A stretch of 64,000 nt of DNA from Streptococcus cristatus (GCF_003943515.1 NZ_RJPT01000001.1:281693-345692); one strand, 5' to 3'. Positions 1 to 11,426 are shown, counted from the first letter of the stretch. Program-made: numbers and translations. The notes: generated by a model not told the origin, from the sequence alone.

Positions 1-776
1 TTCGTATTATCCGTGACTTCAAAGACCGTCCAACCGTTGTAGCTCTCAAACACATGAACCCATGTGGAATCGGTCAAGCTGATGACATCGAGACTGCTTG
101 GGACTATGCTTATGAGTCTGATTCAGTGTCTATCTTCGGTGGTATTGTCGTTCTCAACCGTGAGGTGGATGCTGCGACCGCTGAGAAGATGCACGGCGTC
201 TTCCTTGAAATCATCATCGCACCGAGCTATACAGATGAGGCGCTAGCCATTTTGACCAACAAAAAGAAAAACTTGCGTATCCTTGCCTTGCCATTTGACG
301 CTCAAGAGGCTAGTGAAGTGGAAGCAGAATACACAGGTGTTGTCGGTGGACTTCTCGTGCAAAACCAAGACGTGGTCAAAGAGAGCCCAGCTGATTGGCA
401 AGTGGTGACCAAACGTCAACCAACCGAGACAGAAGCGACAGCCCTTGAGTTCGCTTGGAAAGCCATCAAGTACGTCAAATCAAACGGTATCATTGTGACC
501 AACGACCACATGACACTTGGCGTTGGCCCAGGTCAAACTAACCGTGTGGCTTCTGTTCGCATCGCCATTGACCAAGCTAAAGACCGCCTTGACGGCGCTG
601 TGCTTGCTTCAGATGCCTTCTTCCCATTCGCGGATAACGTGGAAGAAATCGCCAAAGCTGGCATCAAGGCGATTATCCAGCCAGGTGGCTCCGTCCGTGA
701 CCAAGAATCTATCGAAGCGGCGGATAAATATGGTTTGACCATGGTCTTCACAGGCGTGAGACATTTTAGACATTAA
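1..776 (+). CDS. purH: Bifunctional AICAR formyltransferase/IMP cyclohydrolase, 3' part
   Basis: C-terminal half of PurH; the 5' end lies before the window and the frame begins at base 3. The protein carries out the last two steps of IMP synthesis in the cytoplasm. What is visible is the AICAR transformylase domain, including KHMNPCGIG near the left edge, [17 protein letters not shown], the [16 protein letters not shown] stretch and the terminal GVRHFRH. These are typical PurH signatures. The reading frame is intact to the TAA stop, and an intrinsic terminator follows within 15 bases, so this is probably the last gene of its transcript. No other pur gene lies in the window. Confidence 0.96.
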   Translation, partial: RIIRDFKDRPTVVALKHMNPCGIGQADDIETAWDYAYESDSVSIFGGIVVLNREVDAATAEKMHGVFLEIIIAPSYTDEALAILTNKKKNLRILALPFDAQEASEVEAEYTGVVGGLLVQNQDVVKESPADWQVVTKRQPTETEATALEFAWKAIKYVKSNGIIVTNDHMTLGVGPGQTNRVASVRIAIDQAKDRLDGAVLASDAFFPFADNVEEIAKAGIKAIIQPGGSVRDQESIEAADKYGLTMVFTGVRHFRH

Positions 777-787
777 GGAGATTTATA

Positions 788-824
788 TTGGAGAAAATGC
801 TTAAATCTTTTCTCCAATTTTTTT
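788..824 (+). terminator. Intrinsic terminator after purH
   Basis: Inverted repeat TTGGAGAAAA (788-797) and TTTTCTCCAA (808-817), followed by a run of seven T residues. It ends the purH transcript. Confidence 0.85.
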
Positions 825-829
825 GCGCA

Positions 830-871
830 AAAAAACTCCCAAAAGAATGAATATATCATCTTTTGGGAGTT
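830..871 (-). terminator. Intrinsic terminator after ebfC
   Basis: AACTCCCAAAAGA (834-846) pairs with TCTTTTGGGAGTT (859-871). On the minus strand the stem is followed by a T-run, the A-run at 826-835 on the plus strand. It faces the purH terminator. Confidence 0.8.
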
Positions 872-895
872 GATTTTTATAGGGACTTAGCAGAA

Positions 896-1195
896 TTAGA
901 AAGAAAGTCCACTTTGGAAAGCGCTGAGTTTTTGTTTAGCTACTTCGTTGATTTGATCGATAGCAGCATTGATAGCTTGGCTAGTCAAATCAGATAGAGT
1001 TTCCATATCTTCTGGGTCTACGATAGCAGGCTGAAAGTCAATTTTGACAACCTTTTTATCACCAGTAAGAGTTGCTACAACTAAATCTTGGCTAGATTTT
1101 CCAACAAATTCAGTTGCAGCTAATTCTGCTTGAGCAATGTCCATGTCTTTTTTAAGTTTTTGGGCTTGCTTCATCATGTTTTGCATATTCATCAT
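896..1195 (-). CDS. ebfC: YbaB/EbfC family nucleoid-associated protein
   Basis: A 99-residue member of the YbaB/EbfC family, small homodimeric DNA-binding proteins that coat the nucleoid and often lie near recR/dnaX. The start [18 protein letters not shown] and the [19 protein letters not shown] region are characteristic of the family. I chose the ATG at 1195 rather than an upstream TTG at 1240, because AGAAAGGAAAG lies just before it and the usual protein starts here. A second ATG follows directly. It stands alone on the minus strand, convergent with purH and divergent from the lipoprotein gene. The precise cellular role in streptococci is not shown by the sequence. Confidence 0.9.
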   Translation of the reverse strand: MMNMQNMMKQAQKLKKDMDIAQAELAATEFVGKSSQDLVVATLTGDKKVVKIDFQPAIVDPEDMETLSDLTSQAINAAIDQINEVAKQKLSAFQSGLSF

Positions 1196-1301
1196 AAGAT
1201 TTTCTTTCCTTTCTCTCGCAAGGGCTGAGCCCCTTAGCAATCTTCACTCTTCAATTATATCATTTTTTGGAAAAGTGGCAAGAAGAACATTTCTAGAAGG
1301 T

Positions 1302-1331
1302 TTGACAAAGATTTAGTCTTTATAGTAGAAT
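1302..1331 (+). promoter_or_regulatory. Promoter of lipoprotein gene
   Basis: TTGACA (1302-1307), 18-base spacer, TAGAAT (1326-1331). It lies about 33 bases before the TTG start and has its own ribosome binding site, AAGGAGAAG. Confidence 0.7.
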
Positions 1332-1364
1332 GGTCATGAATCTATATACCAAGGAGAAGACAAC

Positions 1365-1778
1365 TTGAAAAATAAGAAGATAAAAGGTTTGCTGTTGGTA
1401 GTGCTCTCATCCCTCTTCATCTTAATCGGCTGTAGTGGTAGCCCCAAAATTCAGGGGAAATGGAATGTTCAGGATGTTAGAGGTGAACAAACGACCATTG
1501 AAATAAAAGACAAGACTATCATTGTCAACGAAGAAGAGTATAAGTATACTCAAAATGCTGTTGGTTTTAAAAATGGGGTGAGTTATTATGGCCTGACTCG
1601 GAAAGATAATGGCAAAATATTTTCTATAGTCTTTCCTGAGAAAGATAAAAATGTTGCTATTATGCTAATTCCTGATTCAGACGATGACTATCTCACAGGT
1701 AGTATGCTCTTTGCTATGAACCGCAAGGAAAAGCCAGATTATAAAAAATATGCAGAAAAATATTTCAATGTACAGTAG
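1365..1778 (+). CDS. Small lipoprotein of unknown function
   Basis: A 137-residue protein with a classical lipoprotein signal: a positive start (MKNKKIKG), a hydrophobic segment LLLVVLSSLFILIG and lipobox LIGC, with the lipidated cysteine at residue 23. The mature part begins SGSPKIQGKWNVQDVRGEQTT, resembling small streptococcal lipoproteins that share a K/GxWxV strand, but I do not recognise a named family. The start codon is TTG, eight bases after AAGGAGAAGA. It is a single-gene unit with its own promoter and a shared terminator downstream. It is probably tethered to the outer face of the membrane; the function is unknown. Confidence 0.8.
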   Translation: MKNKKIKGLLLVVLSSLFILIGCSGSPKIQGKWNVQDVRGEQTTIEIKDKTIIVNEEEYKYTQNAVGFKNGVSYYGLTRKDNGKIFSIVFPEKDKNVAIMLIPDSDDDYLTGSMLFAMNRKEKPDYKKYAEKYFNVQ

Positions 1779-1782
1779 AAGA

Positions 1783-1808
1783 AAAAGGCGCTGAATTTCA
1801 GCGTCTTT
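1783..1808. terminator. Bidirectional terminator between lipoprotein gene and pepX
   Basis: GGCGCTGAA and TTCAGCGTC form the stem, with A-run before and T-run after, so it can serve both convergent genes. Confidence 0.85.
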
Positions 1809-1814
1809 TAGGTT

Positions 1815-4106
1815 TTATGAAAGTGATGTCATGGTCGGCAAGTCTAGACTAGATTGCCCTAAATCTACCGTCAGCTGATAGTCGGTCTTATCACGAACAG
1901 TATGCTCAAAGTCTGTAGTGTAGAGGACGAGGCGGAGCTGGTCGCCTTTTTTCATCTTGTAGATGGTTGGTTGCAGATCAAAGCTACATTCCATCCATTG
2001 GTTAGGAGTAACTTCTTCGACCGTCAGCAAATCTGTCCGATTTTGCAGATTGAGGAAGCCTTTTGTGATGACACGGTGTGGCGTTTCGGTAAAAGGCAAC
2101 TCAACTAGATTGTCCAGCATATAGTAGCGGCCGTTGTCCATGACTCTAGGCTCAAGCGGTATCGGAATTGGAGTGAGGCGTTTAGCTGGTCCAAAGTCCA
2201 GTAGTTGGGCAGAAATCAGCCCCTTGTCCGTGCTGGATTTAAGGCGCAGTTTGAGCTGGGTGGCTCCGTTAAGGAAGAGGTCGTCTTCTAAAGTCCAATC
2301 CAGAGTAATCTGGTTAACCTTGCCGTCAAAGAGTTCGTTTTTAAAGCTTTGGTAGTTTTTAGCAAAACGATTGTAATCTTCTTCTGAATATTGGTTTTGA
2401 ATCTCTTGAGAGCCTTTACCTAGATGGAAATGAGCGTAGTGCTCTTGTCCACCGAAGTCTTCCAGAGTGAGCCAATTTTGAGCTTGGCTGTTGTCCTGCC
2501 AGATGACTGGTGGCAGTTCGAAGTCTGAAGCATGGCCTAGCAGTTTCTTGCTGAGGAGGGCATTCATGGATTCGCGGAAGTCAATGGACTGCCAGTTGTT
2601 CATGTAAACATGGGCACCATTGTGGAGGAAGAGGTGCTTTTTGATGTGAGCTGGCAGAGCTCGGAACATATTATAAACATGGAGAGGCTTGACATTCCAG
2701 TCTTGAGAGCCGTGGGTGAAGACGACTTCGGCCTTGACCTTATCTGTATGGAGCAGATAGTTGCGGTCATGCCAAAATTGATTGTAATCTCCGGTTTGCC
2801 GGTCTAGGTCTTTGCGCTGTTGCTCTAGGCTTCGCTGATAAGTATCATTATGACGCAGGTAGTCACCAGCCCTCAGGTTGCGGGAGTAGGTCAGTTCGGT
2901 CAGGGATTCAAAATCCTCTCCTGGATAGCCGCCAGGACTTGTGACGAGGCCATTTTCGCGGTAGTAGTTGTACCAAGAAGAGATACCAGCTTCGGCGATA
3001 ATGACTTCCAACCCGTCTACGCCAGTCGTAGCCAGCCCGTTGGACATGGTGCCCAGATAGGAGATACCGGTCGTAGCTACTTTTCCGTTGGACCAAGTGG
3101 CCTTGATTTCCCGCTGGCGCGTGTGGTCGGTGAAGGCTCGGCAGCAGCCGTTGAGCCAGTCGATGACGTTCTTATAGGCCTCAATCTGCTGGTAGTCGCC
3201 GCTGGTCATCAGGCCTTGAGAATCTTTGGTTCCCACGCCAGACACATAGAGATTGGCAAAACCGCGTGGTAGCAAGTAGTCATTGAGCGTGTAGGTACCG
3301 ATATGCCCCAATTTTTCCTCAGCTTCAGAGACTTCTTGGGCTGGAGCTGGCGCGTCCAGTTGGAGCAATTTGAGCTTAGTATCTTGTACTGTGATTTGAT
3401 GAGGCTCTTTTTTTGCCAAGTCTACATTCATATTGTGGAGAGCCTTGTCGCTAGCCGGATCGTTGGTTCCCTGATGATAGGGAGAAGCGGTCATGACGGC
3501 AGGGATTTGCCCTTGGTAACGAGGACGGATAATGCTAACCTTGACCAAATCTGGCAGGCCGTCTCCATCAGTATCAACTCGGCTTTCCACATAAACGACC
3601 TCGCGGATGGCATCGTAGCTGGTAAAAGTTGCCAAGCTCTTGCCGTTGAAGTAGTGGTAGGTATTGTCCTCAGAAATCAATCCCTCGCTGACCAGCTTAT
3701 CAACCAGCAGATTGCCATTTTTTGTTCGAGTGTTGAGCAACTGATAGAGGTTTTCTAGCAGATCGTCGTAAACGATAGGGAAGTTGCTTTCTGTTCGGAA
3801 TTTCTCAAGATCGGTGAAATCAACAAAAGGCACAAAGTCCAAGAGCTGAAAGGCAGTCATATAGAAGACCTCAGCTGTCAGTTCGCGGTCTGATTCGAAG
3901 AAGGTCAACAGGTCAGTTTCGCTATCAGCGGCCCAAGCTCGAAGTAAGTAGTCGTTATCCTGATAGAGAAAGAAACAACGTTGTAGGAAGCTTTGGAGAT
4001 TGTCTTTGTCAGAAAGGTGTGGCTCATAAACAAAGCCCAAGTCAGCTAATTCTTGGCGCATGGTGTCTGGATTTGTCTTGTGATAACTATACTGATTGAA
4101 GCGCAT
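1815..4106 (-). CDS. pepX: Xaa-Pro dipeptidyl-peptidase (PepX)
   Basis: A 763-residue cytoplasmic serine peptidase that releases X-Pro dipeptides from the N-termini of peptides, central to use of proline-rich peptides. The length matches lactococcal and streptococcal PepX. The N-terminal helical domain is followed by the alpha/beta-hydrolase domain with the nucleophile motif GISYLG, the acid-bearing region [14 protein letters not shown] and the histidine region [14 protein letters not shown], and then a C-terminal jelly-roll-like domain. The ATG start follows a weak AAAAAGAGGG site. It is transcribed divergently from the aquaglyceroporin gene, an arrangement known from Lactococcus and other streptococci. 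Confidence 0.97.
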   Translation of the reverse strand: MRFNQYSYHKTNPDTMRQELADLGFVYEPHLSDKDNLQSFLQRCFFLYQDNDYLLRAWAADSETDLLTFFESDRELTAEVFYMTAFQLLDFVPFVDFTDLEKFRTESNFPIVYDDLLENLYQLLNTRTKNGNLLVDKLVSEGLISEDNTYHYFNGKSLATFTSYDAIREVVYVESRVDTDGDGLPDLVKVSIIRPRYQGQIPAVMTASPYHQGTNDPASDKALHNMNVDLAKKEPHQITVQDTKLKLLQLDAPAPAQEVSEAEEKLGHIGTYTLNDYLLPRGFANLYVSGVGTKDSQGLMTSGDYQQIEAYKNVIDWLNGCCRAFTDHTRQREIKATWSNGKVATTGISYLGTMSNGLATTGVDGLEVIIAEAGISSWYNYYRENGLVTSPGGYPGEDFESLTELTYSRNLRAGDYLRHNDTYQRSLEQQRKDLDRQTGDYNQFWHDRNYLLHTDKVKAEVVFTHGSQDWNVKPLHVYNMFRALPAHIKKHLFLHNGAHVYMNNWQSIDFRESMNALLSKKLLGHASDFELPPVIWQDNSQAQNWLTLEDFGGQEHYAHFHLGKGSQEIQNQYSEEDYNRFAKNYQSFKNELFDGKVNQITLDWTLEDDLFLNGATQLKLRLKSSTDKGLISAQLLDFGPAKRLTPIPIPLEPRVMDNGRYYMLDNLVELPFTETPHRVITKGFLNLQNRTDLLTVEEVTPNQWMECSFDLQPTIYKMKKGDQLRLVLYTTDFEHTVRDKTDYQLTVDLGQSSLDLPTMTSLS

Positions 4107-4144
4107 ATTTTTCCCTCTTTTTCTTATTTTTGTTTAAAATGACC

Positions 4145-4173
4145 TTTACATTATCCATTATACTTGATAAAAT
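4145..4173 (+). promoter_or_regulatory. Promoter of gla
   Basis: TTTACA (4145-4150), 17-base spacer, TAAAAT (4168-4173) with an extended TG. It physically interlocks with the pepX promoter on the other strand. Confidence 0.65.
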
Positions 4174-4185
4174 ATAGATTGTCTA
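4157..4185 (-). promoter_or_regulatory. Promoter of pepX
   Basis: On the minus strand TAGACA (4185-4180), 17-base spacer, TATAAT (4162-4157). Its -10 lies inside the spacer of the divergent gla promoter. Confidence 0.65.
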
Positions 4186-4208
4186 AAAAATTTTAAAGGA
4201 GAAATTAG

Positions 4209-5105
4209 ATGGATTTCAGTTGGGCTATTAAATATGCCACGGAATTTTTAGGAACAGCCATCCTTATCATTTTGGGGAATGGTGCTGTTGCCAATGTTGA
4301 ATTAAAAGGAACTAAAGGTCATCAAAGTGGCTGGTTGGTCATTGCCGTTGGTTACGGTATGGGGGTTATGATTCCAGCTCTGATGTTTGGAAATACCTCA
4401 GGTAACCACATCAACCCTGCTTTCACTTTAGGGCTTGCAATTAGCGGTTACTTCCCATGGGCTCAGGTAGCTCCTTATATTATTGCTCAAGTTTTGGGTG
4501 CGATCTTCGGACAGGCTTTGGTCGTAGCGACACATCGTCCTTACTACTTGAAAACGGAAAATCCAAACAATATCTTGGGTACTTTCTCAACCATTTCAAG
4601 TCTAGATCATGGAACACCTGAATCTCGTAAAGCAGCAACAATCAATGGCTTTATCAATGAGTTTGTTGGTTCATTTGTTCTTTTCTTTGCAGCGATGGGC
4701 ATGACTAAACTTCACTTCGGTGCGGAATTGAAAGTTCTTATTGAGAAGAATGTACAACAACAAGCTGATCAAGCAATTAAAGCTGGTCAGAAAGTAGCAG
4801 AATCAGATGTTCAAAGTCTTATTCACAATACATTTGCACAAGCAACAAATGGTTCATCTGCTGTCGCTCACTTGGCACTTGGTTTCCTTGTCATGGCTTT
4901 GGTAACTTCACTTGGAGGTCCTACTGGACCAGGCCTTAACCCAGCCCGTGACCTCGGACCTCGTATCTTGCACTTTATCTTGCCAAAATCAATCCTTGGT
5001 GAACACAAGGGCGATTCAAAATGGTGGTATTCTTGGGTACCGGTTGTAGCACCAATTGCAGCTGGTATTGCAGCAGTAGCTTTGTTTAAAGCGATTTACG
5101 GATAA
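4209..5105 (+). CDS. gla: Aquaglyceroporin (MIP family)
   Basis: A 298-residue MIP-family channel for glycerol and water in the cytoplasmic membrane. It has the two half-helix motifs expected of the family, NPAFTLG and NPARDLGPR, and the usual six membrane segments. A longer insertion between the halves (about residues 175-215, rich in Lys, Gln and Ala) is typical of the lactic acid bacterial Gla type. A strong AAAGGAGAAATT site precedes the ATG. It is divergent from pepX with interlocked promoters and ends in its own terminator. Without glp kinase or dehydrogenase genes nearby, a role in osmotic water and glycerol flux is as likely as glycerol catabolism. Confidence 0.93.
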   Translation: MDFSWAIKYATEFLGTAILIILGNGAVANVELKGTKGHQSGWLVIAVGYGMGVMIPALMFGNTSGNHINPAFTLGLAISGYFPWAQVAPYIIAQVLGAIFGQALVVATHRPYYLKTENPNNILGTFSTISSLDHGTPESRKAATINGFINEFVGSFVLFFAAMGMTKLHFGAELKVLIEKNVQQQADQAIKAGQKVAESDVQSLIHNTFAQATNGSSAVAHLALGFLVMALVTSLGGPTGPGLNPARDLGPRILHFILPKSILGEHKGDSKWWYSWVPVVAPIAAGIAAVALFKAIYG

Positions 5106-5114
5106 TATCTATCG

Positions 5115-5144
5115 AAAGACTGAGAGAAATCTCGGTCTTTTTTT
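5115..5144 (+). terminator. Intrinsic terminator after gla
   Basis: AGACTGAG and CTCGGTCT form a stem followed by a run of Ts. Confidence 0.85.
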
Positions 5145-5248
5145 GTTGGCTTCTGACTAATAGAAAAATGCGATTTGCTTTATATTTTTGGTCTGTTAGA
5201 TTAGGATAGTGGAAATGTTCTGAAAATTGTTGGTTTGCGCATAATTTC

Positions 5249-5277
5249 TTGTCAAAAAAATGAAAATTTATTACAAT
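5249..5277 (+). promoter_or_regulatory. Promoter of cppA operon
   Basis: TTGTCA (5249-5254), 17-base spacer, TACAAT (5272-5277), 20 bases before the cppA start. Confidence 0.7.
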
Positions 5278-5297
5278 AAAATAGTTTGGAGGAAGTT

Positions 5298-6035
5298 ATG
5301 AGTGTGAATCATGTTGCAAGAATTGTTCCAGTAATAAAAGTAAATAATCGGAACCTAAATCAAGATTTCTATAGCAAAACGCTAGGGATGAAATCCCTAT
5401 TAGAAGAAGGAGCCCAGTTGTCTTTGGGCGATCAAACTAAAACAGAAAGATTGATTTTAGAAGAATCTCCAAGCATGCGCTCTCGCCGAGTAAAAGGGGC
5501 AAAGAAATTGGCTCGCTTAGTGATCAGGGTGGCACAAGCGTCAGAAATTGAGGCTTTGTTGGCTCGAGGGATTGAAGTTGATAGTTTATATCGTGGGGAG
5601 AAAGGTTATGCTTTTGAAGCGACTTCCCCGGAAGGTGATCGTATCTTACTCCATGCGGAAGAGAAGGTGACTTGTCTGCAACCAGTCCAAGAAACTCCTG
5701 CATTTGCAGTGCAGGACGATTTTATCGGATTGAGTCAATTTGAAGTGGAAAAGATTGAACTTCGTGCCCCAGATTTGCAGGCTGTCAAGGACTTTTATCA
5801 GCCAGTAAGCAATGTCTTGGATTTCTTAGATGTGCAGGAAGCCCAAGGAGAAGATTTGACAGCTGATAATACGAAAACTTGGGATTTGGCTATGCTCAAA
5901 TGTTTGGTGGCGGACTTTAATGTGGAACAACTGTCATCGATTTTTGCGACACAGGAGTTTTTTGTCCCTAAATCTAAAAAATTCTTGGTTAGCCAAGATC
6001 AAAGTAATATTGAACTATGGTTTGAGCAACTATGA
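5298..6035 (+). CDS. cppA: CppA, C3-degrading proteinase family
   Basis: A 245-residue protein of the streptococcal CppA family, named after a pneumococcal protein reported to degrade complement C3. The sequence has two glyoxalase-like (VOC) halves: the first around NHVARIVPVIKVNNRNLNQD, the second around FEVEKIELRAPDLQAVKDFY. There is no signal peptide, so secretion is not evident, and the fold suggests a metal or ligand-binding enzyme rather than a classical protease. I chose the ATG after GGAGGAAGTT rather than a TTG 12 bases upstream. Its last four bases overlap the next gene, so the two are translationally coupled. Confidence 0.88.
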   Translation: MSVNHVARIVPVIKVNNRNLNQDFYSKTLGMKSLLEEGAQLSLGDQTKTERLILEESPSMRSRRVKGAKKLARLVIRVAQASEIEALLARGIEVDSLYRGEKGYAFEATSPEGDRILLHAEEKVTCLQPVQETPAFAVQDDFIGLSQFEVEKIELRAPDLQAVKDFYQPVSNVLDFLDVQEAQGEDLTADNTKTWDLAMLKCLVADFNVEQLSSIFATQEFFVPKSKKFLVSQDQSNIELWFEQL

Positions 6036-6964
6036 CCCAGCGGATTTTAGAAAAGATAGATCAGCAGCTTGCTGCGGGGCTTTATCCTGGGGCTAGTTTG
6101 TCTCTTTATCGTGATGGACACTGGCAGAGTTTCTATCTGGGCTTGGCAGACCCAGCCAATCAGTCAGCAACGCGAGCAGGTCTGGTTTATGATCTAGCCA
6201 GTGTCAGCAAGGTGGTCGGCGTAGGAACCTTGGTGGCATTTCTGTTTCAGAGTGGTGACTTGGATATAGATGCGCCTTTGCGGCGCTATTATCCTGCCTT
6301 TCATGATGATCGGGTGACCCTGCGTCAGCTTTTGACCCATACTTCTGGGCTTGATCCCTTTATTCCCAATCGGGATAGGCTCAATGCTCAAGAATTAAAG
6401 GCGGCTCTCAATAGCTTGACAGTGCAGGATGACAAAACCTTCCATTATACAGATGTTAATTTTCTCCTGCTGGGCTTTATGCTGGAGGATATCTATGGGG
6501 AGGATTTGGACAGGTTATTTGAAGAAAAGATTTTTCAGCCATGGGCGATGCGGAAAACTAGCTTTGGACCAGTAGCTTCTGCGGTTCCGACTGTTGGTGG
6601 TGTTAAAGCGGGTGTGGTTCATGATCCCAAAGCGCGTGTCTTAGGCCAGCATGCTGGTAGTGCTGGGCTTTTTTCAAGGCTTGAGGATTTGCAGATCTTT
6701 TTAGAGCATTATTTGCAGGATGAATTTGCAGAGAAATTGAGCCAAAACTTTGCTTCAGAGCCAGGCAAGACGCGCAGTCTAGCTTGGAATTTGGAGGGAG
6801 AATGGCTGGATCATACTGGCTATACGGGTACTTTTATCATGTGCAATCGGGCGGAGCAGAAAGCTGCAATCTTTTTGTCCAATCGCACCTATGAGAAGGA
6901 TGAACGTGCCCAGTGGATTTTAGACCGCAATGAACTGATGGATCTAATCAGGAAAGAGTGGTAG
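6032..6964 (+). CDS. Beta-lactamase-fold serine hydrolase
   Basis: A 310-residue member of the serine beta-lactamase/penicillin-binding-protein-like (class C, EstB) family. The catalytic SxxK is SVSK in YDLASVSKVVG. The second motif is YTDVN, with Asp in place of the usual Asn of YxN, and the third motif is HTG (HTGYTG). No signal peptide or membrane segment is seen, so a cytoplasmic esterase or peptidase is more likely than a cell-wall DD-peptidase. It overlaps cppA by four bases (ATGA), and this pairing is found in other streptococci. The substrate is unknown. Confidence 0.88.
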   Translation: MTQRILEKIDQQLAAGLYPGASLSLYRDGHWQSFYLGLADPANQSATRAGLVYDLASVSKVVGVGTLVAFLFQSGDLDIDAPLRRYYPAFHDDRVTLRQLLTHTSGLDPFIPNRDRLNAQELKAALNSLTVQDDKTFHYTDVNFLLLGFMLEDIYGEDLDRLFEEKIFQPWAMRKTSFGPVASAVPTVGGVKAGVVHDPKARVLGQHAGSAGLFSRLEDLQIFLEHYLQDEFAEKLSQNFASEPGKTRSLAWNLEGEWLDHTGYTGTFIMCNRAEQKAAIFLSNRTYEKDERAQWILDRNELMDLIRKEW

Positions 6965-7015
6965 CATCCTCCTTACCGAAGCTAAAGGTCAGTCGCTGAT
7001 GTTGAAATAGGATAG

Positions 7016-7042
7016 AACTCCGGCACTTGCTTGGAGTTTTTG
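7016..7042 (+). terminator. Intrinsic terminator before the mevalonate operon
   Basis: AACTCC and GGAGTT flank an 11-base loop and are followed by T residues. The stem is short, so termination may be partial. Confidence 0.5.
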
Positions 7043-7142
7043 ACTGTTCGACTTGCCTTGGCCAGCCAAAACAGGAAAAGATCGCTTTTTTTCCAAAAGT
7101 ATATTAAAATATAGAAGATAGAAGGAAGAATAGAGAGAAAGT

Positions 7143-8021
7143 ATGACGAAAGAGAAGGGTGTCGGCAAGGCACATAGCAAGATTATTCTGATGGGAGAGC
7201 ATTCGGTGGTCTATGGCTATCCAGCCTTGGCTTTGCCTCTCAATAATATCGAAGTGACTTGTCAGGTATTCCCTTCTGAGAAGCCTTGGACTCTCTATGA
7301 GGAAGATACCTTGTCTATGGCTGTGTTTGCCTGTCTGGGGCACTTAGGGAAGCAAGGTGCTCAGATTCGCTGTCAGGTGAATTCCATGGTGCCAGAAAAG
7401 CGGGGCATGGGTTCGTCTGCTGCTGTCAGCATCGCAGCCATTCGTGCGGTTTTTGACTACTTTGAAGAGGCCTTGGATCCTGAAACGCTGGAAATTCTGG
7501 CCAATCGAGCAGAGATGATTGCCCATATGAATCCAAGTGGTCTGGATGCCAAGACCTGTCTTAGTGATGTAGCCATCAAGTTTATCCGTAATGTCGGATT
7601 TTCAGAGATTGAGTTAGATTTGAGCGCCTATCTGTTGATTGCGGATACGGGCATTCACGGACACACGCGGGAAGCCATCAAAAAGGTGGAAAGCTTGGGT
7701 CAGGAGGTTCTGCCCCTCTTACAGGAGTTGGGAAATTTGACGAAAATTGTTGAAAAGGCGATCCATCTCAAAGATTTGCTGACCATGGGTCAGGCTATGA
7801 CTAAGGCTCACGGCAAACTAGCTCAGTTGGGAGTTTCTTGCCAGCTATCTGATGACTTGGTCGAGCTGGCGCTTGAAAATGGGGCTCTTGGAGCCAAAAT
7901 GAGTGGCGGTGGTCTAGGTGGCTGCGTGATTGTGCTAATAAAAGAAAAGAAAGAGGCGGAAGACTTAGCCCGTCTTTTGAGAGAGAAAGGAGCCAGCAAT
8001 ATATGGATAGAAAGCCTGTAA
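7143..8021 (+). CDS. mvk: Mevalonate kinase
   Basis: A 292-residue GHMP-family kinase that phosphorylates mevalonate at C5, the first kinase step of the isoprenoid pathway in the cytoplasm. The N-terminal LMGEHSVVYGYPALALPL, the glycine-rich ATP loop PEKRGMGSSAAVSIA and the C-terminal KMSGGGLGGCVI are the three GHMP motifs. It heads the operon mvk-mvaD-mvaK2-fni, and its 3' end overlaps the next gene by 19 bases. The ATG follows AGAGAGAAAG. The streptococcal order is conserved here, while mvaS and mvaA lie about 40 kb away in this window. Confidence 0.96.
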   Translation: MTKEKGVGKAHSKIILMGEHSVVYGYPALALPLNNIEVTCQVFPSEKPWTLYEEDTLSMAVFACLGHLGKQGAQIRCQVNSMVPEKRGMGSSAAVSIAAIRAVFDYFEEALDPETLEILANRAEMIAHMNPSGLDAKTCLSDVAIKFIRNVGFSEIELDLSAYLLIADTGIHGHTREAIKKVESLGQEVLPLLQELGNLTKIVEKAIHLKDLLTMGQAMTKAHGKLAQLGVSCQLSDDLVELALENGALGAKMSGGGLGGCVIVLIKEKKEAEDLARLLREKGASNIWIESL

Positions 8022-8939
8022 GTGTCAAGTCTTACGCCAATATTGCTATTGTCAAGTATTGGGGCAAGGCAGATGCCGAGCGGATGATTCCTGCTACTAG
8101 TAGTATTTCCTTGACTTTAGAGAATATGTATACCCAAACCCAGTTAAGTCCACTTTCGGCTGAGGCTGCTGGCGATGAATTTTATATCGATGGGCAACTG
8201 CAAAGCCCAGAAGAACATGCCAAAGTCAGTCGAATTATTGACCGTTTTCGCACGGAGCCAAGTGACTGGGTGCGGATTGATACCAGTAACAATATGCCGA
8301 CAGCGGCAGGTTTATCCTCTAGTTCCAGCGGCTTATCTGCTCTGGTCAAGGCTTGTGATGCTTATTTTGAAACTCATTACAATACTGAGGAGCTGGCCCA
8401 GTTGGCCAAGTTTGCTTCAGGATCATCAGCCCGCTCCTTCTTTGGTCCTTTGGCAGCATGGGACAAGGATAGCGGAGCAATTTATCCTGTGCAAACCGAC
8501 CTTAAGCTAGCCATGATTATGTTGGTGCTTCATGATGAGAAAAAGCCGATTTCTAGTCGACTCGGTATGCAACTTTGTGCTGAAACTTCCAAAGATTTTC
8601 AGGCTTGGATTGACCAGTCGACTCAAGACTATCAGGATATGCTGGCTTACTTAAAGGATAATGATTTTGAGAAAGTTGGGCAATTGACCGAGGAGAATGC
8701 TTTGCGGATGCATGCAACGACAGAGACAGCCACGCCTCCATTTACTTATCTGACGGAGGAAAGCTATGCTGCAATGGACTTTGTTCGCCAGCTCCGAGGT
8801 CAGGGACATCGTTGCTATTTCACCATGGACGCTGGCCCTAATGTCAAGGTTCTCTGTCTTGAAGAGGACTTGGAAGACTTGGCGCCCCTCTTTGAGAATC
8901 AGTACCGTCTGATTGTCTCCAAAACGAAGGAATTGCCTG

Positions 8940-8950
<11 letters not shown>
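8003..8950 (+). CDS. mvaD: Diphosphomevalonate decarboxylase
   Basis: A 315-residue GHMP-superfamily enzyme that converts mevalonate 5-diphosphate plus ATP to isopentenyl diphosphate. Diagnostic stretches are SYANIAIVKYWGKAD near the start, ATSSISLTL, the phosphate loop TAAGLSSSSSGLSAL and ASGSSARSFFG. The length is normal. The start lies within the 3' end of mvk, preceded by AGAAAGGAG. The overlap at both ends shows a tightly coupled operon. Confidence 0.97.
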
Positions 8951-10947
<1,997 letters not shown>

Positions 10948-11021
10948 ATCACTAGCTTATGTGCTTTGTCTAGTTGATAAAATGCTTTAGCAAATCATTC
11001 AAGGAAAAGCGAAATTTATTC

Positions 11022-11050
11022 TTGCTATTTGTTGGAAAATCTAGTATAAT
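11022..11050 (+). promoter_or_regulatory. Promoter of rpsF-ssb-rpsR
   Basis: TTGCTA (11022-11027), 17-base spacer, consensus TATAAT (11045-11050). Confidence 0.75.
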
Positions 11051-11058
11051 TATTATTT

Positions 11059-11097
11059 GTGAGTGAACCTCACTTACCCCTTGCAGCGTCTTGGGGT
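11059..11097 (+). promoter_or_regulatory. rpsF leader with two hairpins
   Basis: The short leader holds GTGAG/CTCAC (11059-11073) and ACCCC/GGGGT (11076-11097), just before the rpsF ribosome binding site. In many bacteria the S6:S18 complex binds an rpsF leader hairpin to repress its own operon. The position fits that, but I cannot confirm the conserved bulge, so the role is an inference. Confidence 0.4.
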
Positions 11098-11124
11098 CAT
11101 TAGACCAAAAGGAGGAACATATCA

Positions 11125-11415
11125 ATGGCTAAATACGAAATTCTTTATATTATTCGTCCAAACATTGAAGAAGAAGCTAAAAACGCTTTGGTAGCACGCT
11201 TTGACTCTATCTTGACTGACAACGGTGCAACTGTTGTTGAATCAAAAGACTGGGAAAAACGTCGTCTTGCATACGAAATCCAAGATTTCCGTGAAGGACT
11301 TTACCACATCGTTAACGTTGAAGCAAACGACGATGCAGCTCTTAAAGAGTTTGACCGTCTTTCAAAAATCAACGCTGACATTCTTCGTCACATGATCGTC
11401 AAACTTGACGCTTAA
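11125..11415 (+). CDS. rpsF: 30S ribosomal protein S6
   Basis: A 96-residue S6 protein of the small subunit platform, which binds 16S rRNA together with S18. The start [18 protein letters not shown] and the central [28 protein letters not shown] are typical. AAAGGAGGAAC precedes the ATG. It is the first gene of the conserved rpsF-ssb-rpsR operon, 11 bases before ssb. Confidence 0.97.
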   Translation: MAKYEILYIIRPNIEEEAKNALVARFDSILTDNGATVVESKDWEKRRLAYEIQDFREGLYHIVNVEANDDAALKEFDRLSKINADILRHMIVKLDA

Positions 11416-11426
11416 GAAGGTAAATT

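Noticed and set aside
2850-3758. Open frames on the plus strand across pepX (about 140 and 150 residues)
   Set aside because: They lie antisense within the strongly supported pepX gene, have no ribosome binding sites and show no recognisable domains.
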